DNA of 64,000 bases, taken from Bifidobacterium sp. 7101 (GTDB lineage: Bacteria > Actinomycetota > Actinomycetes > Actinomycetales > Bifidobacteriaceae). A program made the position numbers and the translations under genes. The first letter of the stretch is position 1, and each line of letters starts with the position of its first letter. The stretch lies in NCBI RefSeq assembly GCF_000499285.1, contig NZ_AWUN01000006.1, forward strand, positions 1 to 64,000, given 5' to 3'. Shown here piece after piece: positions 53,433 through 61,854 of the stretch. Under the pieces are notes generated by a model. It saw nothing but the letters and a program-made list of their open reading frames with translations. It had not been told where the DNA came from and did no database searches.

Positions 53433-55112
53433 TCACTCCCTGAAGGCGTTGGTGACTGGCAGCCGGCGATCCCGGCCGAAGGCCAGGGAGGTGACCTTGG
53501 GCCCCAACGGATACTGACGCCGCTTCCACTCGGCCCTATCCACCAGCCGCATGACCGTGTCGACCGTGTCGGGATCGAAACCGTCGTCCAGGAGGTCGGC
53601 CCGACCGTGGGCATGCTCGATGTATGCCTCAAGGACCTTGTCGAGCAGGCTGTAGTCTGGCAGGGAATCGGAGTCCTTCTGCCCTTCACGGAGCTCGGCC
53701 GAGGGTGGCTTGACAATGGAATTGACCGGGATGGGCTCACGTTCACCCCGTGCCTGGGCCTGGGCATTGCGCCAGCGGGCCAGTTGCCAGACCCGGGTCT
53801 TGAGCAGATCCTTGATGGGCGCATAGCCACCGACTGCATCGCCATAGATAGTTGAATAACCGCAGGCCAGCTCGGACTTGTTGCCTGTGGCCAGGGCCAG
53901 AAGCCCCTCGGCATTGGCGTAGGCCATAACGATGACGCCGCGGATTCGGGCCTGCAGATTCTCTTCAGCCACCCCTTCCAGATGCAACTGCCCTTGGAAG
54001 GCATCGAATTCGGGGCCTATGGCTTGCACCACGTAACGCACGCCCAGACGTTGGGCCAGATCGGCGGCATCGTCCCTGGAGCCCTCCGAGGAGTAGCGAC
54101 TGGGCATGGAGATGCCGCGCACATGCTCCCCTCCGCAGGCATCGGCGGCCATGGTCGCTACCAGGGCCGAGTCGATCCCGCCTGAGAGCCCCAGGCAGAC
54201 GCCTGTGAAATGATTCTTGGCCATATAGTCCTTTAGACCCAGCACACAGGCCCGATAGACCTCCTCATCCCCAGGCATCTCTTCCGCCATGCAGGACTGG
54301 CTGGGCAGTGGGCGCTCCCCTCGTGCAGGCAGGGTCCAAGTGGACAGATCTTGGACGAACCTTGGCGAGCGCTCCAGCAGCGTGCCATCCTGGTCCACCA
54401 CAAAACTGCCTCCGTCAAAGACCAGATCGTCTTGACCGCCCACCTGGTTCAGATAGAGCAGAGGCGCGCCGACCTGCTTGGCCCGACGAGTCGCCAGCTC
54501 GTAACGGACGTGCCCCTTGCCCTCCTCGAAGGGAGAGCCATTGATGGTCACAAGGAGGTCGATGTCCCGACCAGCCAGGTCGCTGATTGGATCGCCCTCC
54601 TGCCAGATGTCCTCGCAGATAGCCAGCCCTATCCGGTGCCCCTGCACCTCCAGGACCACGGTCCTCTCCCCCGGAGTAAAAATCCTGTACTCGTCAAAGA
54701 CCCCGTAGTTGGGCAGGAAGTGCTTGTCGTAACCAGCTTCGACCCGACCCTGGTGCAGGACTACCAGCCGGTTGCGAGGCCTGTCCTGATCCGTGTCGGT
54801 ACCGACGGTCCCCACGATCACGTAGAGATGGCCCAGACCCTGTTCCTCCAGCTGCCTGGCCAGACGGTCGGCACGAGACCAAGCGGCCCGACGGAAGCTG
54901 GCCCGGAATGCCAGGTCCTCGATTGGATAACCGGTCAGGCTCATCTCGGGAAAGACCACCAGGGTCGCCCCCTGCTCAGCTGCCTTTCGGGAGTAGTCCA
55001 TAATAATGTCGGCGTTGCCGTCAAGATCGCCCACACAGGTGTCGATCTGAGCCAGAGCCACCAGCAGATCGCCATCCCGCCGCGGCTGTTCCTCTTGTAT
55101 GCGCATACCCAT
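53433..55112 (-). CDS. nadE: Glutamine-dependent NAD+ synthetase
   Basis: Amidation of deamido-NAD to NAD. The 559-residue protein is a fusion of an N-terminal nitrilase-type glutaminase domain (catalytic Glu56 in FPEMSLTGYP, Lys130 in GYDKHFLPNYGVFDE, Cys166 in ICEDIW) and a C-terminal NAD synthetase domain with the P-loop SGGIDS at 310-315. Ammonia would pass between the two sites. It completes the route begun by nadD at 32.6 kb. No strong ribosome site is seen at ATG 55112, and Met at 55106 is an alternative. Confidence 0.96.
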   Translation of the reverse strand: MGMRIQEEQPRRDGDLLVALAQIDTCVGDLDGNADIIMDYSRKAAEQGATLVVFPEMSLTGYPIEDLAFRASFRRAAWSRADRLARQLEEQGLGHLYVIVGTVGTDTDQDRPRNRLVVLHQGRVEAGYDKHFLPNYGVFDEYRIFTPGERTVVLEVQGHRIGLAICEDIWQEGDPISDLAGRDIDLLVTINGSPFEEGKGHVRYELATRRAKQVGAPLLYLNQVGGQDDLVFDGGSFVVDQDGTLLERSPRFVQDLSTWTLPARGERPLPSQSCMAEEMPGDEEVYRACVLGLKDYMAKNHFTGVCLGLSGGIDSALVATMAADACGGEHVRGISMPSRYSSEGSRDDAADLAQRLGVRYVVQAIGPEFDAFQGQLHLEGVAEENLQARIRGVIVMAYANAEGLLALATGNKSELACGYSTIYGDAVGGYAPIKDLLKTRVWQLARWRNAQAQARGEREPIPVNSIVKPPSAELREGQKDSDSLPDYSLLDKVLEAYIEHAHGRADLLDDGFDPDTVDTVMRLVDRAEWKRRQYPLGPKVTSLAFGRDRRLPVTNAFRE

Positions 55113-55199
55113 GATTCTAAACCGTGTCAGGGCCGGCCCACGGGCAGACAGACAGTCCCGAGTGTGGACCGATACAGAGAAGACGGGATTACGGATGCC

Positions 55200-56894
55200 T
55201 CAGACCTTATCGGCACCAGCCTTACGGGCGGCCCGGCGTACCAGCACAGAGGCGACCAGCCCCAGGAGGAGCAAAAGAACCGCGAAGCCCATAGCCCACT
55301 GGGCGCCTTGGGTGAACCCATCGGTCAGGGCATTGGTCACCTGAGGACCCAAGGCTCCCAACCGTCCCCGAGTACCTTGAGCGCGCAGACCGACGATGGC
55401 ATTTCCTGCAGAGGACTGAACCGATCTGACCAGGCCATCGGCCATCTGCGCCGAGATTCCCTTGAGGGCCGTCAGATGTCTTGGCAGCACCAGGCTCAGA
55501 GCCAGGGAGAGGGCGGAACCGGAAACTGCGGCGCCCAGGGCGGTCCCCCACTGGCGGATGGTGGACTGGGTGGCCGAAGCCTGGCCGGACTGGGAAACCG
55601 GAACACCGGAGAGCACCAGGCTGGTCAGCTGTGCCGAGGCAAAGCCCAGACCGGCGCCGTAGATAATCAGAGTCAGGGTCATGGGCCAGACCGGCACCGA
55701 TCCACGCATGAGCAGAACGGACAGGGCCACACCGACGATCTCCATCAGCAGACCCGTCTGCACCGTGCCGCCGGCCCCCAGACGGGTTGAGACCACACGG
55801 GCCAGGCCGCCCGAAACGACCGACCCTAAGGCCATGACACCCAGGATGGATCCGGCCCCCAGGGGACTCAGGCCTCTGGCGTTGATCAGGTAGAGGGGCA
55901 GAATGAACATGACCGCGAACTGACCGGCGTTGACGATGGCGGCCGTGAGGTTGCCCCAGCCGAAGGTGCCGATGGCGAACATGGACACGTCCAGGATGAC
56001 CATCTTGCCCCTGCGCGCCCTGGCCAGCTCGGTCAGCGCAAAGGCGGCAAGCAGGGCCAATCCCAAGAGCAGACTGACTGGAACCGGCGACAGGGGTGCC
56101 GAGGCAGACCAGTGCAATGGGCCCAGTTCAAGTGCGGCGCGGGGATGCCACCAGCCGTAGGTCTGCCCCTCAATCAGCGCAAAGACCACCAAGGCCGACC
56201 CCAGGGCCGAAAGGAGTATGCCCTTCCAGTCGGCAAGCATCCCCCACCGATCATCGGTCTTCCGAGGAGCGGACTTGGTCTCGGGCACAAAGACTGCGCT
56301 GGTCACGAGGACGATCAGCCCCAGGGGCAGATTGACCAGGAAGATCCACCGCCATCCGATGGTGCTGGTGAAGACCCCGCCCAGGAAGGGGCCGACCGCC
56401 GCAGCGGATGACATGACAGCCCCCCAGATGCCGAATGCAGTGGCCCGGTGCCGACCCCGGAAGGTGGCGGACACGGTAGACAAGGTGGAAGGCATGACCA
56501 AGGATCCACCGATTCCCTGAACAAGCCGGGCCAGAAGCAGCATTGTGCCGGATGAGGCCGATGCGGCGAAAACGGAACCGAGCACAAAGATGACCGTGCC
56601 CACCTGAAGGATCCGCTTGCGTCCGATCATGTCCCCCAGACGACCGGAAGGCAGGAGCAGGGCCGCCAGGACAATGCTGTAGAGGGCGGTCACCCACTGG
56701 GCTTGAGCCAGGTTGATATGGATGGCGGCGATGATGGAGGGTATGGAGACGTTGACGATGGACGAATCCAGCACAATCATGGCCAGACCCAGAGCCAACA
56801 CCCAGAGCGCACGCCAGGGCGGTGCAGCCTCCTGAGACTCCTGGCTGCCTTTCTGACTGCCCTTCTTCACGTCTATGCTTGCCGATCCGGTCAT
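55200..56894 (-). CDS. MFS multidrug exporter, DHA2 (EmrB/QacA) family
   Basis: A 564-residue proton-driven exporter with 14 predicted membrane segments. Family motifs include ALWVLALGLAMIVLDSSIVNVSIPSI (helix 1), LLPSGRLGDMIGRKRI (motif A), LVQGIGGSLVMPSTLS and the motif C-like ATAFGIWGAVMSSAAAVGPFLGGVF. The ATG at 56894 follows GGGGAGA; the frame open to 56966 covers the promoter and was rejected. It is transcribed divergently from a TetR gene, with a TTGCCA-N17-TATAGT promoter overlapped by an inverted repeat. Likely a drug or metabolite efflux pump under TetR repression; substrate unknown. Confidence 0.9.
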   Translation of the reverse strand: MTGSASIDVKKGSQKGSQESQEAAPPWRALWVLALGLAMIVLDSSIVNVSIPSIIAAIHINLAQAQWVTALYSIVLAALLLPSGRLGDMIGRKRILQVGTVIFVLGSVFAASASSGTMLLLARLVQGIGGSLVMPSTLSTVSATFRGRHRATAFGIWGAVMSSAAAVGPFLGGVFTSTIGWRWIFLVNLPLGLIVLVTSAVFVPETKSAPRKTDDRWGMLADWKGILLSALGSALVVFALIEGQTYGWWHPRAALELGPLHWSASAPLSPVPVSLLLGLALLAAFALTELARARRGKMVILDVSMFAIGTFGWGNLTAAIVNAGQFAVMFILPLYLINARGLSPLGAGSILGVMALGSVVSGGLARVVSTRLGAGGTVQTGLLMEIVGVALSVLLMRGSVPVWPMTLTLIIYGAGLGFASAQLTSLVLSGVPVSQSGQASATQSTIRQWGTALGAAVSGSALSLALSLVLPRHLTALKGISAQMADGLVRSVQSSAGNAIVGLRAQGTRGRLGALGPQVTNALTDGFTQGAQWAMGFAVLLLLLGLVASVLVRRAARKAGADKV

Positions 56895-56923
56895 CAGATC
56901 TCCCCTCGCCCTGGTCTGCGAAT

Positions 56924-56960
56924 TTTTTGCGACTATACGTCGCGAAAACCCGCTTGGCAA
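56924..56960 (-). promoter_or_regulatory. MFS exporter promoter with overlapping TetR-type operator
   Basis: The promoter reads TTGCCA (56960-56955), 17-base spacer, TATAGT (56937-56932) on the minus strand. An inverted repeat TTTTTGCGAC-TATAC-GTCGCGAAAA (56924-56948), matching at nine of ten base pairs, covers the -10 and half the spacer. Binding there would block the exporter promoter. Confidence 0.7.
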
Positions 56961-57006
56961 GTTCACTCAGCGCGGACAAGCCGCACGCTAAAGAGGCCCT
57001 TTCGGC

Positions 57007-57035
57007 TTGGTTCTGCTGTAAATAGGCCATATCAT
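57007..57035 (+). promoter_or_regulatory. Candidate promoter of the TetR gene
   Basis: TTGGTT (57007-57012), 17-base spacer, TATCAT (57030-57035). Predicted start near 57042, sixty bases before the ATG. It lies about 80 bases from the operator, so regulator expression may not be tightly autorepressed. Confidence 0.5.
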
Positions 57036-57101
57036 ATGCCCCATAACCGGCTGAACTCGATTCATCACCGCTGCACCCAGGAGGCCGGACCAAGGAGGAC
57101 C

Positions 57102-57809
57102 ATGCCCAGGATCCGCGAATCCACGCTCCAGGAACACCGAGCCAAAACCCTGGACCAGATCATGACCGCCGCCGAAGCCATCCTGCGCACCGGCGGACGC
57201 AGCCAGCTGACCATGGCCGAGGTGGCCCGACGCACCAACCTGGCCCGGAACTCCCTCTATCGCTACGCCCAGGATGCCGATCAACTCTGCGACATGGTCA
57301 TGGAGCGGCACCTGCCCGACTGGGGTCAGGCCCTGGACCAGGCCCTGGGCAAAACAGACGAACCGCGCCGAACAGTCGAGGTTTGGACCCGCACCAATAT
57401 GGAGCAGGCCGGACTGCATGGACACGGCTGGCTGATGAACCTCTACGCCGAGCAGCACGACGAGCAGTTACGCCAGTCCTTGATCTACGGGAGCACCTCG
57501 AATCCACATGAGAGCGCCCCAAGGAGCGATCGATCCACAGACCGGCAGATCCAAGCCCTTCTGGACTTCCACCGGCAGGTCAACCAGCCGCTGATCCAGG
57601 CTTGGACAGCCCTGCGACCAGCGGATCCGGCCATGGGTGTAGAGGTGACGCGGGGCATCGTTCAATCCGGCATGCGCCTGATTGATGCCCTGGACCAGGA
57701 ACTTACCCTCGAACAACGGCAGAAACGACTGACCATCATCATCGAGAAGGTGACCGCCTGCGCCAAGGCCGTCACCGCCACCCTGACGGAAGGACCTACA
57801 TGCGCCTGA
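57102..57809 (+). CDS. TetR/AcrR-family transcriptional regulator
   Basis: A 235-residue regulator with an N-terminal helix-turn-helix (TLDQIMTAAEAILRTGG, MAEVARRTNLARNSLYRYAQDADQLCDMV) and a ligand-binding C-terminal helical domain. AAGGAGG lies just before ATG 57102. It is divergent from the MFS exporter and probably represses it at the inverted repeat 56924-56948. Its last ten bases overlap the YccF gene, so the two are translated together. The inducer is unknown. Confidence 0.9.
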   Translation: MPRIRESTLQEHRAKTLDQIMTAAEAILRTGGRSQLTMAEVARRTNLARNSLYRYAQDADQLCDMVMERHLPDWGQALDQALGKTDEPRRTVEVWTRTNMEQAGLHGHGWLMNLYAEQHDEQLRQSLIYGSTSNPHESAPRSDRSTDRQIQALLDFHRQVNQPLIQAWTALRPADPAMGVEVTRGIVQSGMRLIDALDQELTLEQRQKRLTIIIEKVTACAKAVTATLTEGPTCA

Positions 57810-58171
57810 TCGGCAACATCTGCTGGCTGCTGCTGGGAGGACTGGCCATCGCACTGGCCTGGACACTGGTGGGCATCGTGCTCTGCCTGACCGTGGTGGG
57901 CATCCCCCTGGGCATCCAGGCTTTCAAGATGGCCAGACTGACCCTGACCCCATTTGGCCGACAGGTCATCTACGGAGGCGGTCTGGGATCCTGGCTGGCC
58001 AACCTGCTCTGGATCATCCTGGGCGGCTGGTGGCTGGCTCTGGCCTATCTGGCGGCCGGTCTGGTCACCATGCTGACCGTGGTCGGCATACCCTTCGGCC
58101 TGCAGGCCTTCAAGATGGCCCGCCTGGCCCTGATGCCCTTCGGGTCCTCGGTGCGCGTCGCCGTCTTATGA
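57800..58171 (+). CDS. YccF domain-containing membrane protein
   Basis: A 123-residue inner-membrane protein of unknown function with an internal duplication. LTVVGIPLGIQAFKMARLTLTPFG and LTVVGIPFGLQAFKMARLALMPFG each follow a hydrophobic helix pair, giving four membrane segments. GGAAGGA precedes the ATG. The 10-base overlap with the TetR gene suggests that its synthesis is tied to the regulator, an association without an obvious mechanism. Confidence 0.87.
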   Translation: MRLIGNICWLLLGGLAIALAWTLVGIVLCLTVVGIPLGIQAFKMARLTLTPFGRQVIYGGGLGSWLANLLWIILGGWWLALAYLAAGLVTMLTVVGIPFGLQAFKMARLALMPFGSSVRVAVL

Positions 58172-58184
58172 AAGGATTGGGTAC

Positions 58185-58724
58185 ATGAGCACAGTCATCA
58201 TGCATACCTCAGAAGGCGACATTCGCCTGGACCTATTTGACGATAAGGCCCCTGAAACCGTAGCCAAATTCCTGGATCTGGCCGCCGGTCGCAAGGACTG
58301 GACCGACCCCGAGACGGGCCAGAAGCGTCAGGATCCTTTCTACGACGGTCTGACCTTCCACCGGATCATCAAGGACTTCATGATCCAGGGCGGTTGCCCA
58401 CTGGGCACTGGCACAGGCGGTCCCGGCTACGAGTTCGATGACGAGATCGACCCATCCCTGACCTTCGACGAGCCCTACAAGCTGGCCATGGCCAATGCAG
58501 GGCTGCGCCGGGACCCAGCCACCGGGAAGACCCACGGCACCAACGGATCCCAGTTCTTCATCACCACCGTGCCAACCCCCTGGCTGAACGGTCACCACAC
58601 CATCTTCGGTCAGGTGGCCGATGAGGATTCCCGGAAGGTGGTCGACGAGCTGGATGCCGTTGCCACTGACCCGGGCGACCGTCCCCTTGAGCCGGTCTTC
58701 ATCAACAGCGTCGAAGTCCTCTGA
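58185..58724 (+). CDS. Cyclophilin-type peptidyl-prolyl isomerase
   Basis: A 179-residue cytoplasmic cyclophilin with the core pattern FYDGLTFHRIIKDFMIQGG, GPGYEFDDEI, LAMANAGLRRDPATGKTHGTNGSQFFITTVPTPWLNGHHTIFGQV. The catalytic Arg lies in FHRII. The insert between these blocks is typical of Gram-positive PpiB-like proteins. An AAAGGA precedes the ATG. It follows YccF by 13 bases. Confidence 0.93.
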   Translation: MSTVIMHTSEGDIRLDLFDDKAPETVAKFLDLAAGRKDWTDPETGQKRQDPFYDGLTFHRIIKDFMIQGGCPLGTGTGGPGYEFDDEIDPSLTFDEPYKLAMANAGLRRDPATGKTHGTNGSQFFITTVPTPWLNGHHTIFGQVADEDSRKVVDELDAVATDPGDRPLEPVFINSVEVL

Positions 58725-58736
58725 GCCAGGCCGGGG

Positions 58737-59228
58737 ATGGTTTCAAGAAAGACACACAGCAGATTCCAGCCCGGCACACGCAGCTACACCATGTCCCGAA
58801 TCAGGGGCACGGAAACATCAATAGAACGCCAGGTCCGGTCCTACCTCTTCTCGCGTGGTCTGCGGTTTCGCAAGAACGACAAGAGGTATCCGGGCCACCC
58901 TGATGTGGTTCTGCCCAAGTGGCGGGCCATGGTATTCGTCAATGGCTGTTTCTGGCACATGCATGAGGGCTGTGCCAAATTCTCCCTTCCCAAATCCAAT
59001 GTGGAGTTTTGGACCACAAAGCTGACAAGGAACCGTCTGCGGGATCAGGAGCAGCGCAAAAAATTGAAAGCCATGGGCTGGCGGGTCTTCACAGTCTGGG
59101 AGTGCCAGCTGGATGCCCACCATGCCCAGGAAACCCTGCAGAAATTGTATGAGGCCATCACAGCAGACGGCGATCCAAACGAAGGAGTCAAGGATGAGCA
59201 GATTGAACGGCAAGCGGCAAGAGGCTGA
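58737..59228 (+). CDS. vsr: Very short patch repair (Vsr) endonuclease
   Basis: A 163-residue nuclease that nicks 5' to the T of G:T mismatches made when 5-methylcytosine deaminates. It has the Vsr sequence order SRIRGTETSIE, RYPGHPDVVLP (catalytic Asp56), NGCFWHMHEGC (His74, His76), a zinc-ligand Cys79 and GWRVFTVWECQL. It lies 12 bases after the cyclophilin and overlaps the next gene by 35 bases. No DNA cytosine methyltransferase, usual partner of Vsr, is in the window. Confidence 0.92.
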   Translation: MVSRKTHSRFQPGTRSYTMSRIRGTETSIERQVRSYLFSRGLRFRKNDKRYPGHPDVVLPKWRAMVFVNGCFWHMHEGCAKFSLPKSNVEFWTTKLTRNRLRDQEQRKKLKAMGWRVFTVWECQLDAHHAQETLQKLYEAITADGDPNEGVKDEQIERQAARG

Positions 59229-60240
59229 ACAGAAGGGCATGCGGGTCAACTTCGCCATCCTCGGCGCCGGACGGATAGCCAACGCCCTGGCCAAGACGGT
59301 GGTGATGATGGCTGGGGATCAACGGTATAGTCACCTGGTGGCCCCCTATGCTGTGGCCTCCAGGGATGGGGATCGCGCGGCCGCCTTCGCCAAAAAATAT
59401 GGATTCGAGCATTCCTATGGCTCCTACCAGGAACTCCTGGATGATCCCCAAGTAGATCTGGTCTACATCGCCACGCCTCACAGCCTCCACGCCGAGCAGG
59501 CCGTCGCCTGCATGAAGGCCGGAAAGAACGTGCTGGTCGAGAAGTCCTTCACAGCCAACACCGATCAGGCCAGGCAGGTCATTGAGACGTCCGAAAGCAC
59601 CGGCCTGCTCTGCACCGAGGCCATCTGGACCAGGTACATGCCCTCACGCTCCATCATCGACGACATCATTTCCTCGGGAGAAATCGGCACTGTCAAGACC
59701 GTCACCGCCAATCTGGGTTACGTGACCGTGGGCAAGGCCAGAATGACCGACCCGGCCTTGGCCGGTGGCGCCCTGCTCGACGTGGGCGTCTACCCTCTCA
59801 ACTTCATCGACATGGTCATGGGACCCAAGCCCATTGAACGTGTCTGCACGGATTGGGTACGCAGCCCGGAGGGCGTGGACAGCCAGAACTCCACGACCAT
59901 TTTCTACCAGGATGGATCCATGGGCGCAGCGACCAGCTCCATGGTCTCGGCCAGTGACCGGACCGGCGGCATCTGGGGAGACCAGGGTTACCTGCAGTGC
60001 GCCAACATCAACAACGTGGAATCCATCGACCTGTACGACGGTGACCACAAGTTGAGGAAGAGCTACCCCATCCCCGATCAGCTGACCGGTTATGAGTACG
60101 AGGTGGCCAGCGCCGCACAGGCCATTCTGGACGGCAAGACCGAGTGCGCACAGATGCCACACAAGGACACCCTGCGCATCATGGAGCTCATGGACTCCCT
60201 GCGCCACCAGTGGGGATTGGTCTTTCCCTTCGAATCATGA
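59194..60240 (+). CDS. Gfo/Idh/MocA-family oxidoreductase
   Basis: NAD(P)-dependent sugar or polyol dehydrogenase, 348 residues. The Rossmann fold starts at FAILGAGRIANALAKTV, and the EKSFTANTDQAR block carries the family's EKP-like Lys. The C-terminal dimer domain contains GGALLDVGVYPLNFIDMVMG. GAAGGAG lies six bases before ATG 59194. A second possible start at 59239 would begin exactly at the domain but lacks a good ribosome site. The substrate (a sugar, inositol or a dihydrodiol) is not predictable. It overlaps vsr by 35 bases. Confidence 0.9.
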   Translation: MSRLNGKRQEAEQKGMRVNFAILGAGRIANALAKTVVMMAGDQRYSHLVAPYAVASRDGDRAAAFAKKYGFEHSYGSYQELLDDPQVDLVYIATPHSLHAEQAVACMKAGKNVLVEKSFTANTDQARQVIETSESTGLLCTEAIWTRYMPSRSIIDDIISSGEIGTVKTVTANLGYVTVGKARMTDPALAGGALLDVGVYPLNFIDMVMGPKPIERVCTDWVRSPEGVDSQNSTTIFYQDGSMGAATSSMVSASDRTGGIWGDQGYLQCANINNVESIDLYDGDHKLRKSYPIPDQLTGYEYEVASAAQAILDGKTECAQMPHKDTLRIMELMDSLRHQWGLVFPFES

Positions 60241-60274
60241 ACCAACTGAATAAAAACTATGGTGACCAGCCTGT

Positions 60275-60853
60275 CTATTTGATGCGGCGGACCTTGCCAT
60301 GCTCGACCAGGTAGGCTCGTCGGGCAAGATCAATCATGGGCAGGTCGAAGGCTGAATCAGTGTAGAAGGCGTCGATGGCCGCCTCCCGTCCCAGGATCCG
60401 TTGAAAGTGCAGGGGCTTGTCAGGTCCAAAGTTGAGGTAGCCCACGGTCAGTGACTCCAAATCCAGGGTGGAGCCGATGCAGCGGGTAATACCCAGGCGC
60501 CGGCAGGCCTCCCCCGCAACCAAATCGAAGGAGGCGGTCACCACCACGTCGTCGGCCTGGGGGGTGTACCAATCCATGATCTTGTGCATGTTGGCATCCC
60601 AGAACTGGCTGACCAGCCGGTCCATGTCAAATCCGGGGCGCGAGGTCAGCCGACGCAGGTAGCGCGAGCCCACCCGACGCATGGCCGAGTCCAGTTGCTC
60701 CAGGGTGACCCGGCCCAGGCGGTAGCGGACTGCATAGAAGAGGGCAATCGGTAGATAGTGCAGCACCCGCGGATCCTTGCGGGCAGTGAACAGGTAGAAG
60801 TCAAGCAGGCTTTCGCCATCGTAGATGGTGCCGTCGAAGTCCAGTACCCGCAT
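60275..60853 (-). CDS. HAD-family phosphatase (SerB-like subclass)
   Basis: A 192-residue HAD hydrolase of the subclass IB type with a helical cap. Motif I is LDFDGTIYDGES (Asp5, Asp7), motif II VVVTASFDLVAGE, motif III the Lys of PDKPLHFQRI and motif IV DSAFDLPMIDLA. The mixture resembles phosphoserine phosphatase or bacterial 1-acyl-glycerol-phosphate phosphatase-like proteins; the substrate is unknown. AAAGGA precedes the ATG. It stands alone, convergent with the Gfo/Idh/MocA gene 34 bases away. Confidence 0.82.
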   Translation of the reverse strand: MRVLDFDGTIYDGESLLDFYLFTARKDPRVLHYLPIALFYAVRYRLGRVTLEQLDSAMRRVGSRYLRRLTSRPGFDMDRLVSQFWDANMHKIMDWYTPQADDVVVTASFDLVAGEACRRLGITRCIGSTLDLESLTVGYLNFGPDKPLHFQRILGREAAIDAFYTDSAFDLPMIDLARRAYLVEHGKVRRIK

Positions 60854-61282
60854 GCCAATCCTTTCCAGATCCCGTCGCGAAAAGGGAACATCTTAGCATA
60901 CCGTGGAGCAATGACGGTGATAATCCCCGACCTCGACCGACCCTGACCCGCCACAGGCTGACCTGTTTGGCCGCGCAAATGGGCAATTCCTTTCAGCCCA
61001 CGAGCCTGATGTAGACAAAATTCCTGGATTGTCGACTGAAACAGCTATCGAGCAGGAGCGGCGCCGAAGGAATCTGCATGCGCCTGGCCCATGCCCGAAT
61101 CGTGGACCATCCCCATGGTGTCGCCGGTATTGATATGATGAAAAATGCGTCGTCCGTGCTGGGCCGAGGCTAGGGAGTTGCCGGAAATGGGCCTGGGAGG
61201 GGAACGGCGCCGAAGGGATCCATGCGGTCAATTATGCCCGCCGAACTCTTTGAACATCCTTACCAGCTAGGGGGCAGCAACG
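60854..61282. other. Intergenic region upstream of the MarR gene, with a 40-bp direct repeat
   Basis: 429 bases without a convincing gene; one open frame of 112 codons on the minus strand has no ribosome site or recognisable content. Two imperfect copies of a 40-base unit lie at 61056-61097 and 61202-61240, sharing CGGCGCCGAAGG, then ATC, CATGCG and ATGCCCG. The second copy ends 42 bases before the MarR start codon. Confidence 0.5.
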
Positions 61283-61723
61283 ATGTTGAAGAAGAGCCAC
61301 TACCACAACCTGAGCAGCTGTATAGCCGGAATCTACCGGCATGCACGCAACGATGCCAGCCGGTACACAGGCGACTCCACCTTACGAGGCACCCAGGGTG
61401 ATCTGATTGTATACCTCTATGACCATCCGGGTCTCAGCCAGCGACAGATAGCCAGGGACCTGTGCGTGGACCCCAGCCTGCTTGCCAGGGACCTGAAAGC
61501 CTTGAAAGCCCTGGGCCTGGTCAGCCGTGAACAGAACCCCGCCGACCACCGCGTCAATATCATTGCCCTGACCAGATCGGGCGCGGATTTAGCTCGCAAG
61601 AGAATCAGGTCGGTCAACAACTGGTGGATCGATCTGTTCAAGCAGAATCCCGATATCGACCCCGAGACCTTTCAGAGCGAATTGCGCTGCGTCTACAACC
61701 GGCTGCTGGCCAACCAGCTCTGA
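61283..61723 (+). CDS. MarR-family transcriptional regulator
   Basis: A 146-residue winged-helix regulator. The recognition region PGLSQRQIARDLCVDPSLLARDLKALKALGLVSREQNPADHRVNIIALTRSGADLAR is complete in order (helix-turn-helix, then the DxR wing). Helices for dimerisation flank it. MarR proteins typically repress a transporter or enzyme gene and bind phenolic ligands. The nearest transporter is the convergent MFS gene 131 bases away, so shared regulation is uncertain. The direct repeats upstream are candidate binding sites. Confidence 0.87.
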   Translation: MLKKSHYHNLSSCIAGIYRHARNDASRYTGDSTLRGTQGDLIVYLYDHPGLSQRQIARDLCVDPSLLARDLKALKALGLVSREQNPADHRVNIIALTRSGADLARKRIRSVNNWWIDLFKQNPDIDPETFQSELRCVYNRLLANQL

Positions 61724-61778
61724 TCCCTCTTTGCTGACAAAGAATCTTTACTAAGAAAAGGACCTGGCCGAACCCTTC

Positions 61779-61794
61779 GCCGTCTCCCGACGGC
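61779..61794. terminator. Small hairpin between the convergent MarR and MFS genes
   Basis: GCCGTC (61779-61784) and GACGGC (61789-61794) with a TCCC loop. No adjacent T tract on either side, so terminator activity is doubtful. Confidence 0.3.
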
Positions 61795-61854
61795 TCCAGG
61801 CTCATGCCGGGCTCCTTGTTTTTCAGACTCTTTACGCTCTTGTGGCGGCTTGTA

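Noticed and set aside
60893-61231. 112-codon frame on the minus strand in the gap before the MarR gene
   Set aside because: No ribosome site, no known motif, Ser/Arg/His-rich random-like composition.
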